From Sphingobium scionense (GTDB lineage: Bacteria > Pseudomonadota > Alphaproteobacteria > Sphingomonadales > Sphingomonadaceae), in the NCBI RefSeq assembly GCF_014197035.1, contig NZ_JACIEU010000004.1, positions 124,001-188,000 of the forward strand: 64,000 bases of DNA. Direction: 5' to 3'. A program made the position numbers and the translations under genes. The notes under the pieces are model-generated. The model worked only from the letters and a program-made list of their open reading frames with translations. It did no database searches and had not been told where the DNA came from. Below are positions 52,653 to 60,360 of the stretch, in pieces. Position 1 is the first letter of the stretch, and every line of letters begins with the position of its first letter.

Positions 52653-52978
52653 TAGCCGTTTTTGCCGCCCTGTCCGCCGCACTCGCGATCGCGGCCGGTG
52701 CCTTCGGCGCCCATGGCGCGTCCAGTCCGCAGGCAGGCGAATGGCTGCGTACCGGTGGCCTCTATCAATTGATCCATGCCGTCGCGGCGCTGGCCGTCAT
52801 CGGCGTTGCGCGGGGTGCGGCCATATTGCTGCTGATCGGTGCGGCGATCTTTGCCGTCAGCCTCTATGCCATGGCGCTGGGCTGTCCGCGCTGGCTGGGC
52901 GCGGTGACGCCGATCGGCGGCGCGATGATGATCGGCGGCTGGCTTTGGGCGGCCCTTGCCTATTGGCAGCGCGGCTGA
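52649..52978 (+). CDS. DUF423 family membrane protein
   Basis: 109 residues, four membrane helices. The start IAVFAALSAALAIAAGAFGAHG and the WLRTGGLYQLIHAVAALAVIG segment are the DUF423 signature (YgdD-like). No function is established. ATGA overlap with the antiporter gene. Confidence 0.9.
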   Translation: MIAVFAALSAALAIAAGAFGAHGASSPQAGEWLRTGGLYQLIHAVAALAVIGVARGAAILLLIGAAIFAVSLYAMALGCPRWLGAVTPIGGAMMIGGWLWAALAYWQRG

Positions 52979-53022
52979 GCCAGCCACTTGCCGCCGCAGT
53001 TGGACACGCCTAGATAATCGCC

Positions 53023-53490
53023 ATGGCAGATCATTCGCACCATCATCATCTCGAACCCACCGGCAAGAAGCTGGCCGACGCGGCGCAGGCTACGCTGGAG
53101 GCGAAGGATGAACAGTGGACGCCGATGCGCGCCGCCATCTTCGACGCGCTGGCGGCCGAGGAAAAGCCGGCGTCGGCCTATGACATCGCCGACACCGTGT
53201 CGAAGGCGCGCGGCAAGCGGGTCGCGCCCAACAGCGTCTATCGCATCCTCGACCTGTTCGTGGCGAACAATATCGCGATGCGGGTGGAAAGCGCCAACGC
53301 CTATATCGCCAACGCCCATCCCGGCTGCCATCATGACTGCATCTTTCTGGTCTGCGACACATGCGGCCAGGTGACTCATATCGACAATGATCCGATCACC
53401 GGATCGCTGCGATCGGTGGCGGAGAAGGCCGGATTCGTGCCGGTACGCCCGGTGATCGAGGTGCGCGGCACCTGCAGCGCCTGCCACTGA
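53023..53490 (+). CDS. Fur family regulator, Zur-like
   Basis: 155 residues. A His-rich start (ADHSHHHHLEP) precedes the winged helix (WTPMRAAIFDALAAEEKPASAYDIADTVSKARGKRVAPNSVYRILDLFVANNIAMRV). The metal domain has C102-HH-x-C106, the structural zinc pair C111-x2-C114 and C151-x2-C154. The CDTCGQVTHID segment is typical of Zur rather than iron-Fur, so it probably represses zinc uptake genes. No zinc transporter gene lies in the window. Confidence 0.85.
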   Translation: MADHSHHHHLEPTGKKLADAAQATLEAKDEQWTPMRAAIFDALAAEEKPASAYDIADTVSKARGKRVAPNSVYRILDLFVANNIAMRVESANAYIANAHPGCHHDCIFLVCDTCGQVTHIDNDPITGSLRSVAEKAGFVPVRPVIEVRGTCSACH

Positions 53491-53500
53491 CGAGCGGTTC

Positions 53501-54070
53501 ATGACCATCATCGAATGGGTCGCAGCGGCGCTGGGCCTGGTCAATGTCGTGCTGGTGGCCCGCCGTTCGCTTTGGAACTATCCGTTCGGCATCGCCATGG
53601 TCGCGCTCTATTTCTTCGTCTTCTTCGAGGCGAAGCTCTACAGCGACGCGCTGCTGCAAATCTTCTTCCTGGTGATCAACGCCTATGGCTGGTGGAACTG
53701 GGTGCATAGCGAGAAGATCGCCGATGGCGGCATTGCGGTCGCGCGCCTCGCCACGCCTGCCCGCCTCGCCTGGATCGCCGGCACCGCGCTGGCCAGCCTG
53801 GCCTGGGGCATGGGCATGGCCCGCTTCACCGACGCAGCCGCCCCCTTCGCCGACGCCATGATCGCCGGCATGAGCGTGGCCGCGCAGATATTGCAGTCGC
53901 AGCGCAAGGTCGAAAGCTGGGTGCTGTGGGTGGTGGTCGACGCACTCGCGACCGGCCTGTTCTGGAGCCGCGGCCTGATCGCGACGTCGATCCTTTACGC
54001 CATCTTCTTCTTCATCGCGCTATGGGGCCTGATCGCCTGGCGCCGCACGATGGACCGGGCGCCGGCATGA
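53501..54070 (+). CDS. pnuC: PnuC-type nicotinamide riboside transporter
   Basis: 189 residues, about seven helices. EWVAAALGLVNVVLVARRSLWNYPFGIAMVALYFFVFFEAKLYSDALLQIFFLVINAYGWWNW is the PnuC core, including the aromatic WNYPFG and GWWNW substrate-site motifs. It imports nicotinamide riboside by facilitated diffusion. Its stop overlaps the NadR-like start (ATGA), so uptake and phosphorylation are coupled. Confidence 0.92.
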   Translation: MTIIEWVAAALGLVNVVLVARRSLWNYPFGIAMVALYFFVFFEAKLYSDALLQIFFLVINAYGWWNWVHSEKIADGGIAVARLATPARLAWIAGTALASLAWGMGMARFTDAAAPFADAMIAGMSVAAQILQSQRKVESWVLWVVVDALATGLFWSRGLIATSILYAIFFFIALWGLIAWRRTMDRAPA

Positions 54071-55089
54071 CCCGCGGCTTCCTGCTCGGCAAGTTCATGC
54101 CGCCCCATGCGGGGCACCAGATGCTGATCGACAGCGCGCGGGCGATGGTGGACGAACTCACCATCCTGGTCTGCTGGCTGCCGGACGATCCCATTCCCGG
54201 CCCGCTGCGGCTGCAATGGATGCGCGAACTGGCGCCGGGATGCCGGGTCATCGGCCATGATGCGGTGGTGCCGCAGGCGCCCGAAGATTCGCCCGAATTC
54301 TGGCCGATCTGGCGGGCCATCGTGGCGCAGGCCCATCCCGAACCGATCGACCTGCTGTTCGCCGGTGAAGCCTATGGCGTGCGGCTGGCGCAGGAGGTCG
54401 GCGGCCGCTTCGTGCCGCTGGGCGCGCGCATCCTGGGCGCCGACCAGGACGGGCTTGGCGGCCTGTCCGCCAGCGCCGTGCGTGCCGATCCCTGGGACCA
54501 GTGGCGCTGGATCGCGCCACCGGTGCGGGCGCATTTCACCCGGACGATCGTGCTGCATGGTGTCGAAAGCACCGGCAAATCGGTGCTGGCCGAGCGCCTC
54601 GCCCGGCATTTCGACACGATCTGGGTGCCCGAATATGGCCGCGCCCAGGCCGAAGTTCACAGTGTCGATATGGACGAGACCGACCTGCTGCTGATCGGCG
54701 CAGCCCAGTCCGCGACAATCGCGGCGGGCAAGCGACTGGCCAACCGCCGCCTGTTTGCCGATACCGACGCGCTGATGACGGCGGCATGGGCGGAGATGAT
54801 GATCGGCCATGTGCCCGATCCGCTAATGTCCTATCCCAAGGCCGACCTCTATCTGCTGCTGGAGCCCGACGTTGCCTGGATCGATGATGGCACCCGCATC
54901 TACGGCGACGCTTCGCAGCGGGCGCATTTCGCCCGGATCAGCCATAACATGCTGGAAAGCGCGGGCGTGAACTGGGTTTCGATCGGCGGGGATTGGAACA
55001 TGCGTTTCGATCAGGCCGTTTCCCTCATTGAAGATTTGGCGCCGCCCGGCATGACGTCAGGGTTCGACTTGGCGCAGGAAAACGAGTAG
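54067..55089 (+). CDS. NadR-like bifunctional NMN adenylyltransferase/ribosylnicotinamide kinase
   Basis: 340 residues. The N-terminal nucleotidyltransferase domain has [10 protein letters not shown] (8-17) and the S/T-x-S-x2-R element at SASAVR (134-139). The C-terminal kinase domain has Walker A GVESTGKS (165-172) and [12 protein letters not shown]. The N-terminal HTH of the enterobacterial NadR repressor is missing, so only the two enzymatic steps (NR to NMN to NAD+) are expected. The link with pnuC traps imported nicotinamide riboside. Confidence 0.9.
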   Translation: MTRGFLLGKFMPPHAGHQMLIDSARAMVDELTILVCWLPDDPIPGPLRLQWMRELAPGCRVIGHDAVVPQAPEDSPEFWPIWRAIVAQAHPEPIDLLFAGEAYGVRLAQEVGGRFVPLGARILGADQDGLGGLSASAVRADPWDQWRWIAPPVRAHFTRTIVLHGVESTGKSVLAERLARHFDTIWVPEYGRAQAEVHSVDMDETDLLLIGAAQSATIAAGKRLANRRLFADTDALMTAAWAEMMIGHVPDPLMSYPKADLYLLLEPDVAWIDDGTRIYGDASQRAHFARISHNMLESAGVNWVSIGGDWNMRFDQAVSLIEDLAPPGMTSGFDLAQENE

Positions 55090-55099
55090 GCAGTTCCCT

Positions 55100-57019
55100 A
55101 TGTCAAATCCGTCTACGCCGTTGCTCGATACCGTCCACACCCCCGATGACCTGCGCAAGCTGCAGCCCGACCAGCTCCGTCAGCTGGCCGATGAGCTGCG
55201 CGCCGAAACCATCGCCGCCGTCGGCGTGACCGGCGGCCATCTGGGTTCGGGTCTGGGCGTCGTGGAACTGACCACCGCCATCCATTATGTGTTCGACACG
55301 CCCAACGACAAGCTGGTCTGGGACGTCGGCCATCAATGCTATCCGCACAAGATATTGACCGGCCGGCGCGACCGCATCCGCACCCTACGCCAGGGCGGCG
55401 GCCTCAGCGGCTTTACCAAGCGCGCCGAATCCGAATATGACCCGTTCGGCGCGGCGCACAGCTCGACCTCCATCAGCGCGGCGCTCGGCTTTGCCGTCGC
55501 CAACAAGATGCAGGATAAGCCGGGCAAGGGCATCGCCGTGATCGGCGACGGCGCCATGTCGGCCGGCATGGCCTATGAGGCGATGAACAATGCGCGCGAA
55601 GCGGGCAACCGGCTGGTCGTCATCCTGAACGACAATGACATGTCGATCGCCCCGCCCGTCGGTGGCCTGTCCGCCTATCTCGCCCGGCTGGTGTCGAGCC
55701 GCGAGTTTCTGGGCCTGCGCGACATGGCCAAGAAGCTGGCGCGCAGGCTGCCCAGGCCGCTGCACAAGGCGGCCAAGAAGACCGACGAGTTCGCCCGCGG
55801 CATGGCGACCGGTGGCACCCTGTTCGAGGAACTGGGCTTTTATTATGTCGGTCCGATCGACGGTCATAATCTCGACCATCTGATCCCGGTGCTGGAAAAT
55901 GTCCGTGATGCGGCGGAAGGCCCCTGCCTGATCCATGTCGTGACCCAGAAGGGCAAGGGCTATGGCCCGGCCGAAGCGGCGGCCGACAAATATCATGGCG
56001 TGCAGAAGTTCGACGTCATCACCGGCACCCAGGCCAAGGCACCGCCGGGTCCGCCCAGCTACACCAATGTCTTCGCTCAGGCGCTGATCGCCGAAGCCGA
56101 GCGCGATCCGCGCGTCTGTGCGATCACCGCCGCCATGCCGTCGGGCACCGGCCTCGACAAGTTCGAGCAGGCCTTCCCCGACCGCATCTTCGACGTCGGC
56201 ATCGCCGAGCAGCATGCGGTGACCTTCGCCGCCGGCCTCGCGGCGCAGGGCATGCGGCCCTTCTGCGCCATCTATTCGACCTTCCTGCAGCGCGCCTATG
56301 ACCAGGTGGTGCATGATGTCGCGATCCAGAACCTGCCGGTGCGTTTCGCCATCGACCGCGCCGGCCTGGTCGGCGCCGACGGCTCCACCCATGCCGGCAG
56401 CTTCGACGTCACCTATCTCGCCAGCCTGCCCAATTTCGTGGTGATGGCCGCCGCCGACGAGGCGGAACTGACGCACATGGTGCATACCTGCGCCGTGCAT
56501 GACAGCGGGCCGATCGCGGTGCGCTATCCGCGCGGCAACGGCACCGGCGTCGCCATGCCGCAGGTTCCCGAAGCGCTTGAAATTGGCAAGGGACGCATCG
56601 TGCGCGAAGGGCGCCAGGTCGCGATCCTGTCACTCGGCACCCGGCTGGAAGAAGCGATGAAGGCGGCCGACACGCTGGAGGCCAAGGGCCTGTCGGCCTC
56701 GGTCATCGACCTGCGCTTTGCCAAGCCGCTGGACGAGGCCCTTATTCGCCGGATGCTGACCACTCATGAGGTGGCGGTGACGATCGAGGAAGGATCGATC
56801 GGCGGCCTTGGCGCCCATGTCCTGACGCTGGCGAGCGACCTGGGGCTGACCGACAATGGCCTCAAGATCCGCACCATGCGCCTGCCCGACATCTTCCAGG
56901 ATCAGGACAAGCCCGAGAAGCAATATGCCGACGCGCGGCTGGATGCCGATGCGATCGTCGACACGGTGCTGACGGCGCTGCGCCACAACAGCGCTGGCGT
57001 GGAGGAAGCGCGGGCCTGA
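55100..57019 (+). CDS. dxs: 1-deoxy-D-xylulose-5-phosphate synthase
   Basis: 639 residues. HDVGHQ-like [17 protein letters not shown], the thiamine diphosphate motif [33 protein letters not shown], the catalytic glutamate in [17 protein letters not shown], and [18 protein letters not shown] are all in place. It condenses pyruvate and glyceraldehyde 3-phosphate for the MEP isoprenoid pathway, which also feeds carotenoids, quinones and undecaprenyl phosphate for the EPS and cell wall. Normal length; cytosolic. Confidence 0.96.
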   Translation: MSNPSTPLLDTVHTPDDLRKLQPDQLRQLADELRAETIAAVGVTGGHLGSGLGVVELTTAIHYVFDTPNDKLVWDVGHQCYPHKILTGRRDRIRTLRQGGGLSGFTKRAESEYDPFGAAHSSTSISAALGFAVANKMQDKPGKGIAVIGDGAMSAGMAYEAMNNAREAGNRLVVILNDNDMSIAPPVGGLSAYLARLVSSREFLGLRDMAKKLARRLPRPLHKAAKKTDEFARGMATGGTLFEELGFYYVGPIDGHNLDHLIPVLENVRDAAEGPCLIHVVTQKGKGYGPAEAAADKYHGVQKFDVITGTQAKAPPGPPSYTNVFAQALIAEAERDPRVCAITAAMPSGTGLDKFEQAFPDRIFDVGIAEQHAVTFAAGLAAQGMRPFCAIYSTFLQRAYDQVVHDVAIQNLPVRFAIDRAGLVGADGSTHAGSFDVTYLASLPNFVVMAAADEAELTHMVHTCAVHDSGPIAVRYPRGNGTGVAMPQVPEALEIGKGRIVREGRQVAILSLGTRLEEAMKAADTLEAKGLSASVIDLRFAKPLDEALIRRMLTTHEVAVTIEEGSIGGLGAHVLTLASDLGLTDNGLKIRTMRLPDIFQDQDKPEKQYADARLDADAIVDTVLTALRHNSAGVEEARA

Positions 57020-57036
57020 AGGTCCGCGCTGGACCT
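57020..57036 (+). terminator. small hairpin after dxs
   Basis: AGGTCC-GCGCT-GGACCT directly follows the dxs stop codon. The stem is 6 bp and there is no U-run, so it may stabilise the 3' end rather than terminate. Confidence 0.3.
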
Positions 57037-57073
57037 CCGCATCCAACTGCCCTAGCCTGCCTTCCGCTGGACC

Positions 57074-58573
57074 ATGTCCGGGAAAAGGCGGTTGGGCAGA
57101 GCATTGGCGGGTCGACATCATCGCTGGTTGCTGCCGCTGCTCGCCGCCTGTTCGCAGAAACCGGCGGTGGAGCCGCCACCGCGCGCCGATGATCCGGTGC
57201 CGGCCACCAGCGCATCCTCGATCATCAGCGTGCCGGTGGAGATCGACCGCGCCCGGATTGCCCAGGCGATCGAACGGGCCATGCCACGACAGCTTTGGCG
57301 CATCGACCGGCCGGGCACGCGCTGCATCCAGCCCAAGCGGGTCAAATTGCTCGGCAAACAGATCAAGGTGACGCCACCGATCGACTGCCACATCATCGGC
57401 GAAGTCACGCGCGGACCGATCCACCTGCGCGGCAATGGGCGCGACCTGATCGCCGACATCCCGATCCATGCGCAGGTCAGCGCCCGTGACATCGCCGGAC
57501 TGCTGAAGGGCGAAACCGCGACCGGCGACGCCATGGCCCATGCCCGCATCCAACTCTCGCTCGATACCCAATGGCGTCCCCACGGCACGCTGAGGCTCAG
57601 CTATGACTGGACCGAGACGCCCGGCATCGACTTTCTGGGTCAGCGCATCACCTTCGCCGACAAGGTCGATCGCAAGATCGCACCGGTCCTGCGTGATCTG
57701 GAGCGACAATTGCCGCGCGAACTGGCCAAGGTCGATCTGCGCAGCAAGATCGAACGCCTATGGCGCGCCGCGTTCACCAGCCTTTCGCTCAACGATCATG
57801 ATCCGCCGGTATGGATGCGCGTCACGCCGCAACGCTTCCTGTTCGATGGCTATAGCAATAACGGCGCGCATCTGCGCTTCCGACTGGGGATCGAGGCGCT
57901 GACCGAAACCGTGGTCGGCGATCGGCCGGTCGATCCTCAGCCGACCGGACTGCCACCCCCCGCCCGCGCACCGATCGATGACGCACTGCATTTCTTCCTG
58001 CCGGTGCGGGCCGATTATGCGCAGTTGGAGCCGGTCATCCTGCGCGCCCTGCACAAGCGCGCCGCACGCCCGTTCGACCTGCCAAAGCTCGGCCCCATCA
58101 TCGCGCGCTTCGACAAGCTGACCGCCTATGGCACGACGGGAAACCGCATCGCGGTGGGCGTCACGCTCGCGGCGCGTCCGGCGGACGGCAAGCTGGGCGA
58201 TACCCATGGCACCGTCTGGCTGACCGCCCGCCCCGTCAACCAGCCCAATTCGGCGCTGGTCCATTTCGAGGATTTGCAGGTGACCGGCAATAGCGACGGT
58301 ATCGGCGGCGATATCCTGATCGCGCTGGCCGGAAGCCCCGCCTTTTCCGCCGCCATCGCCGACGCGCTCAGCCAGAATTTCACCCATGATCTGGAGGAAT
58401 TGAAGAGCAAGATCCGGCGCGCCATCGGCGAACGCAAAACCCAGCATTTCCGTATCAGCGCGCGGCTAGACGATGCGGAAATCGGCCAGATCAGCGCCCA
58501 TGGTCAGGGCCTGTATCTGCCGGTGCGGGCAACCGGACAGGCCTCGATCCGCTACGCTGGCGGACCGCTATAG
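57074..58573 (+). CDS. DUF4403 family lipoprotein
   Basis: 499 residues. A short signal with a lipobox (LLAAC, C26) predicts a lipid-anchored periplasmic protein. The body holds long beta-rich repeats (IIGEVTRGPIHLRGNGRDLIADIPIHAQVSARD, GVTLAARPADGKLGD) that match the DUF4403 family, with a fold I recall as SMP/BPI-like. The function is not known, and a lipid-related role is a guess from fold. Good coding quality throughout. Confidence 0.78.
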   Translation: MSGKRRLGRALAGRHHRWLLPLLAACSQKPAVEPPPRADDPVPATSASSIISVPVEIDRARIAQAIERAMPRQLWRIDRPGTRCIQPKRVKLLGKQIKVTPPIDCHIIGEVTRGPIHLRGNGRDLIADIPIHAQVSARDIAGLLKGETATGDAMAHARIQLSLDTQWRPHGTLRLSYDWTETPGIDFLGQRITFADKVDRKIAPVLRDLERQLPRELAKVDLRSKIERLWRAAFTSLSLNDHDPPVWMRVTPQRFLFDGYSNNGAHLRFRLGIEALTETVVGDRPVDPQPTGLPPPARAPIDDALHFFLPVRADYAQLEPVILRALHKRAARPFDLPKLGPIIARFDKLTAYGTTGNRIAVGVTLAARPADGKLGDTHGTVWLTARPVNQPNSALVHFEDLQVTGNSDGIGGDILIALAGSPAFSAAIADALSQNFTHDLEELKSKIRRAIGERKTQHFRISARLDDAEIGQISAHGQGLYLPVRATGQASIRYAGGPL

Positions 58574-58612
58574 AGCAACCATGTAGTTGCGCGTATCAAC
58601 GGGAAGGTTCAT

Positions 58613-58636
58613 ATAGGCAATCAAGAGGTTGCCTAT
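58613..58636 (+). promoter_or_regulatory. inverted repeat enclosing the SD of the SRPBCC-ArsR operon
   Basis: ATAGGCAA (58613-58620) and TTGCCTAT (58629-58636) are perfect inverted arms around an 8-nt spacer holding AGAGG (58624-58628), the SD for the ATG at 58638. A second dyad GCAAC-N6-GTTGC lies upstream at 58575-58590. This is the natural place for an ArsR-type autoregulatory operator. Confidence 0.5.
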
Positions 58637-58637
58637 C

Positions 58638-59093
58638 ATGACCGACAGCATCATCAAGACGATCGACGTTGCCGCCCCGGTAGAGCGGGTATGGGACGCC
58701 CTGACCGACCATGTGCAATTCGGCACATGGTTCCGCGTCGCGCTCGACCAGCCCTTTGCCATCGGCCAGCCCTCGACCGGGCACATGACCTATCCGGGTT
58801 ATGAGGAGTATCGCTGGGAAGCGCGGGTCGTGGCGATCGAGCCGATGACCCGCTTCGCCTATGAATGGCCCGCAACCGGCGGTGACAAGGCGCTGATGGA
58901 GAGCGGCGTGCCGGTGCCCGAATGGACGCTGGTGGAGTTCGTGCTGGAGCCGATCGAGAACGGCACGCGCCTAACCGTCACCGAAAGCGGGTTCGACGCG
59001 GTGCCCGAACCGCGCCGGACAAATGTCATGCGCGACAATGATGGCGGCTGGGCGGAACAGGTGAAGAATATCCGCGACCATGTCACCGGCTGA
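58638..59093 (+). CDS. SRPBCC/AHSA1 family protein
   Basis: 151 residues from ATG 58638 (AGAGG upstream). IIKTIDVAAPVERVWDALTDHVQFGTWF and TRFAYEW, then TLVEFVLEPIENGTRLTVTESGFDAVP match the AHSA1/START-like fold with a hydrophobic pocket. Such proteins often sit with an ArsR regulator, and some bind small hydrophobic ligands. The next gene starts 14 nt before this one ends. Confidence 0.88.
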   Translation: MTDSIIKTIDVAAPVERVWDALTDHVQFGTWFRVALDQPFAIGQPSTGHMTYPGYEEYRWEARVVAIEPMTRFAYEWPATGGDKALMESGVPVPEWTLVEFVLEPIENGTRLTVTESGFDAVPEPRRTNVMRDNDGGWAEQVKNIRDHVTG

Positions 59094-59412
59094 TATCTTC
59101 GCCGCGCTGGGCGATCCCACGCGCCTCAGCCTCATCGCGCGGCTGGGCGATGGCAATGGCCGGTCAATCGTGCAACTGGGCGAGGGCCTGCCGATCAGCC
59201 GTCAGGCGGTGGCCAAGCATCTAGAGGTTCTGCACGGCGCCGGGCTGGTGCGCAGACGCAAGCAAGGGCGGGAAGTGCATTTCGCGCTGCGCCGGGAAGC
59301 GGTTGCGGCGGCGCAGGACTGGCTCGGCCGGGTCGGCGCGCAATGGGATGGCACGCTCGCCCGGCTCAAGGCCTTTGCGGAAGGGGACGATCAGGCGCCC
59401 CCTTCCCCATAG
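59080..59412 (+). CDS. ArsR family transcriptional regulator
   Basis: 110 residues. The winged helix (IFAALGDPTRLSLIARLGDGNGRSIVQLGEGLPISRQAVAKHLEVLHGAGLVRRRKQGREVHFAL) is typical of the metal-independent ArsR branch that pairs with SRPBCC proteins; no CxC or other metal-binding cysteine is present. It overlaps the SRPBCC gene by 14 nt and probably represses that operon through the dyad at 58613-58636. Confidence 0.88.
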   Translation: MSPADIFAALGDPTRLSLIARLGDGNGRSIVQLGEGLPISRQAVAKHLEVLHGAGLVRRRKQGREVHFALRREAVAAAQDWLGRVGAQWDGTLARLKAFAEGDDQAPPSP

Positions 59413-59413
59413 A

Positions 59414-59848
59414 TTATTGCTGCGGCGGGGTCGTCTGCGTGCCGGTGGCAGCGCGCGCGTCCTGGCCGTCGCCTTCCGGCGCAGCGATGATGTCGCGGGT
59501 GGTCGCGCCCTTGTCGACCACTTCGGTGCCCGGATCACCCGCCTGCGAGCGGATGCCGGCGGCGGCCGTGCCACGGCCGGCCGAGTTCAGCGCCGCGCTT
59601 TCCGATGCGCTGCGCGGGGCCGGACCGCCGAACAGCGCTTCCTGTGCGGCGCGGCTCGAATCGACCGATGCGGCGGCCGGGGTACCCGGCGCGGGCGGGA
59701 CCAGCGCGAAATCGGGCGGCACGACCAGCGGCGCCTGGCGCGTCACCGCGAACTCGTCGGGACGGCCACGATTGAGCAGGCCGTTACCACCACCGCCGCA
59801 CGCCGACAGGGTTGCAACAAGGCCGGCGGCGAGGATCAGTTTACGCAT
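59414..59848 (-). CDS. DUF3035-type lipoprotein
   Basis: 144 residues. A signal with a lipobox (LVATLSAC, C17) is followed by GGGGN and a proline-rich RPDEFAVTRQAPLVVPPDFALVPP stretch, the core of DUF3035. The rest is low-complexity Ala/Gly/Thr. The family is alphaproteobacterial; a link to the outer-membrane Bam complex (BamF-like) has been suggested for some members, which I note as memory. Its start shares a base with the lspA stop (TAATG). Confidence 0.82.
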   Translation of the reverse strand: MRKLILAAGLVATLSACGGGGNGLLNRGRPDEFAVTRQAPLVVPPDFALVPPAPGTPAAASVDSSRAAQEALFGGPAPRSASESAALNSAGRGTAAAGIRSQAGDPGTEVVDKGATTRDIIAAPEGDGQDARAATGTQTTPPQQ

Positions 59849-60360
59849 TACTTCAGGGTCTCCGTCTTTGCGCCCTTCTCGCGCAGCAGCAGCGCCCGCG
59901 CAAGCAGGATCAGCACGCCAATCGTGATGGCCGCGTCGGCCAGGTTGAAAATCAGGAAGGGCCGCCATTCACCGAAATGCAGGTCGGCATAGTCGACGAC
60001 ATAGCCCAGCCGCATCCGGTCGACGATATTGCCGATCGCGCCGCCCAGCACCAGGCCGAGCGCAGCGACGTCAGACCGCGCCTTTTCGCGCCACATCCAC
60101 ACGCCCACGAAGCCGGCGATCAATAGGGTCATGCCGACCAGAATCCAGCGCATCATGTCGTTGTCGGCATGGAAGAAGCCCATCGAGACGCCGCGATTTT
60201 CCAGCCAGCGCAGGCGGAAGAAGGGCAATATCTCGATCCCCGCATCCGCCCGGCTCTGCAGCGCGAGCGGATAGGTGACGGTATATTTGACCAGCTGGTC
60301 GAGCGCGAGGGTGACGATCGCGACCGTCAGCCCGAGCGGGCGATGGTTGATGGCACTCAT
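59848..60360 (-). CDS. lspA: lipoprotein signal peptidase (signal peptidase II)
   Basis: 170 residues, four membrane helices. LDQLVKYTV, ENRGVSMGFF (family NxGxAFG-like box), GNIVDRMRLGYVVDY and FNLADAAITIG hold the two catalytic aspartates. It cleaves prolipoprotein signal peptides after lipidation. ATGA overlap with ileS; the lipoprotein gene downstream is a natural client. Confidence 0.95.
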   Translation of the reverse strand: MSAINHRPLGLTVAIVTLALDQLVKYTVTYPLALQSRADAGIEILPFFRLRWLENRGVSMGFFHADNDMMRWILVGMTLLIAGFVGVWMWREKARSDVAALGLVLGGAIGNIVDRMRLGYVVDYADLHFGEWRPFLIFNLADAAITIGVLILLARALLLREKGAKTETLK

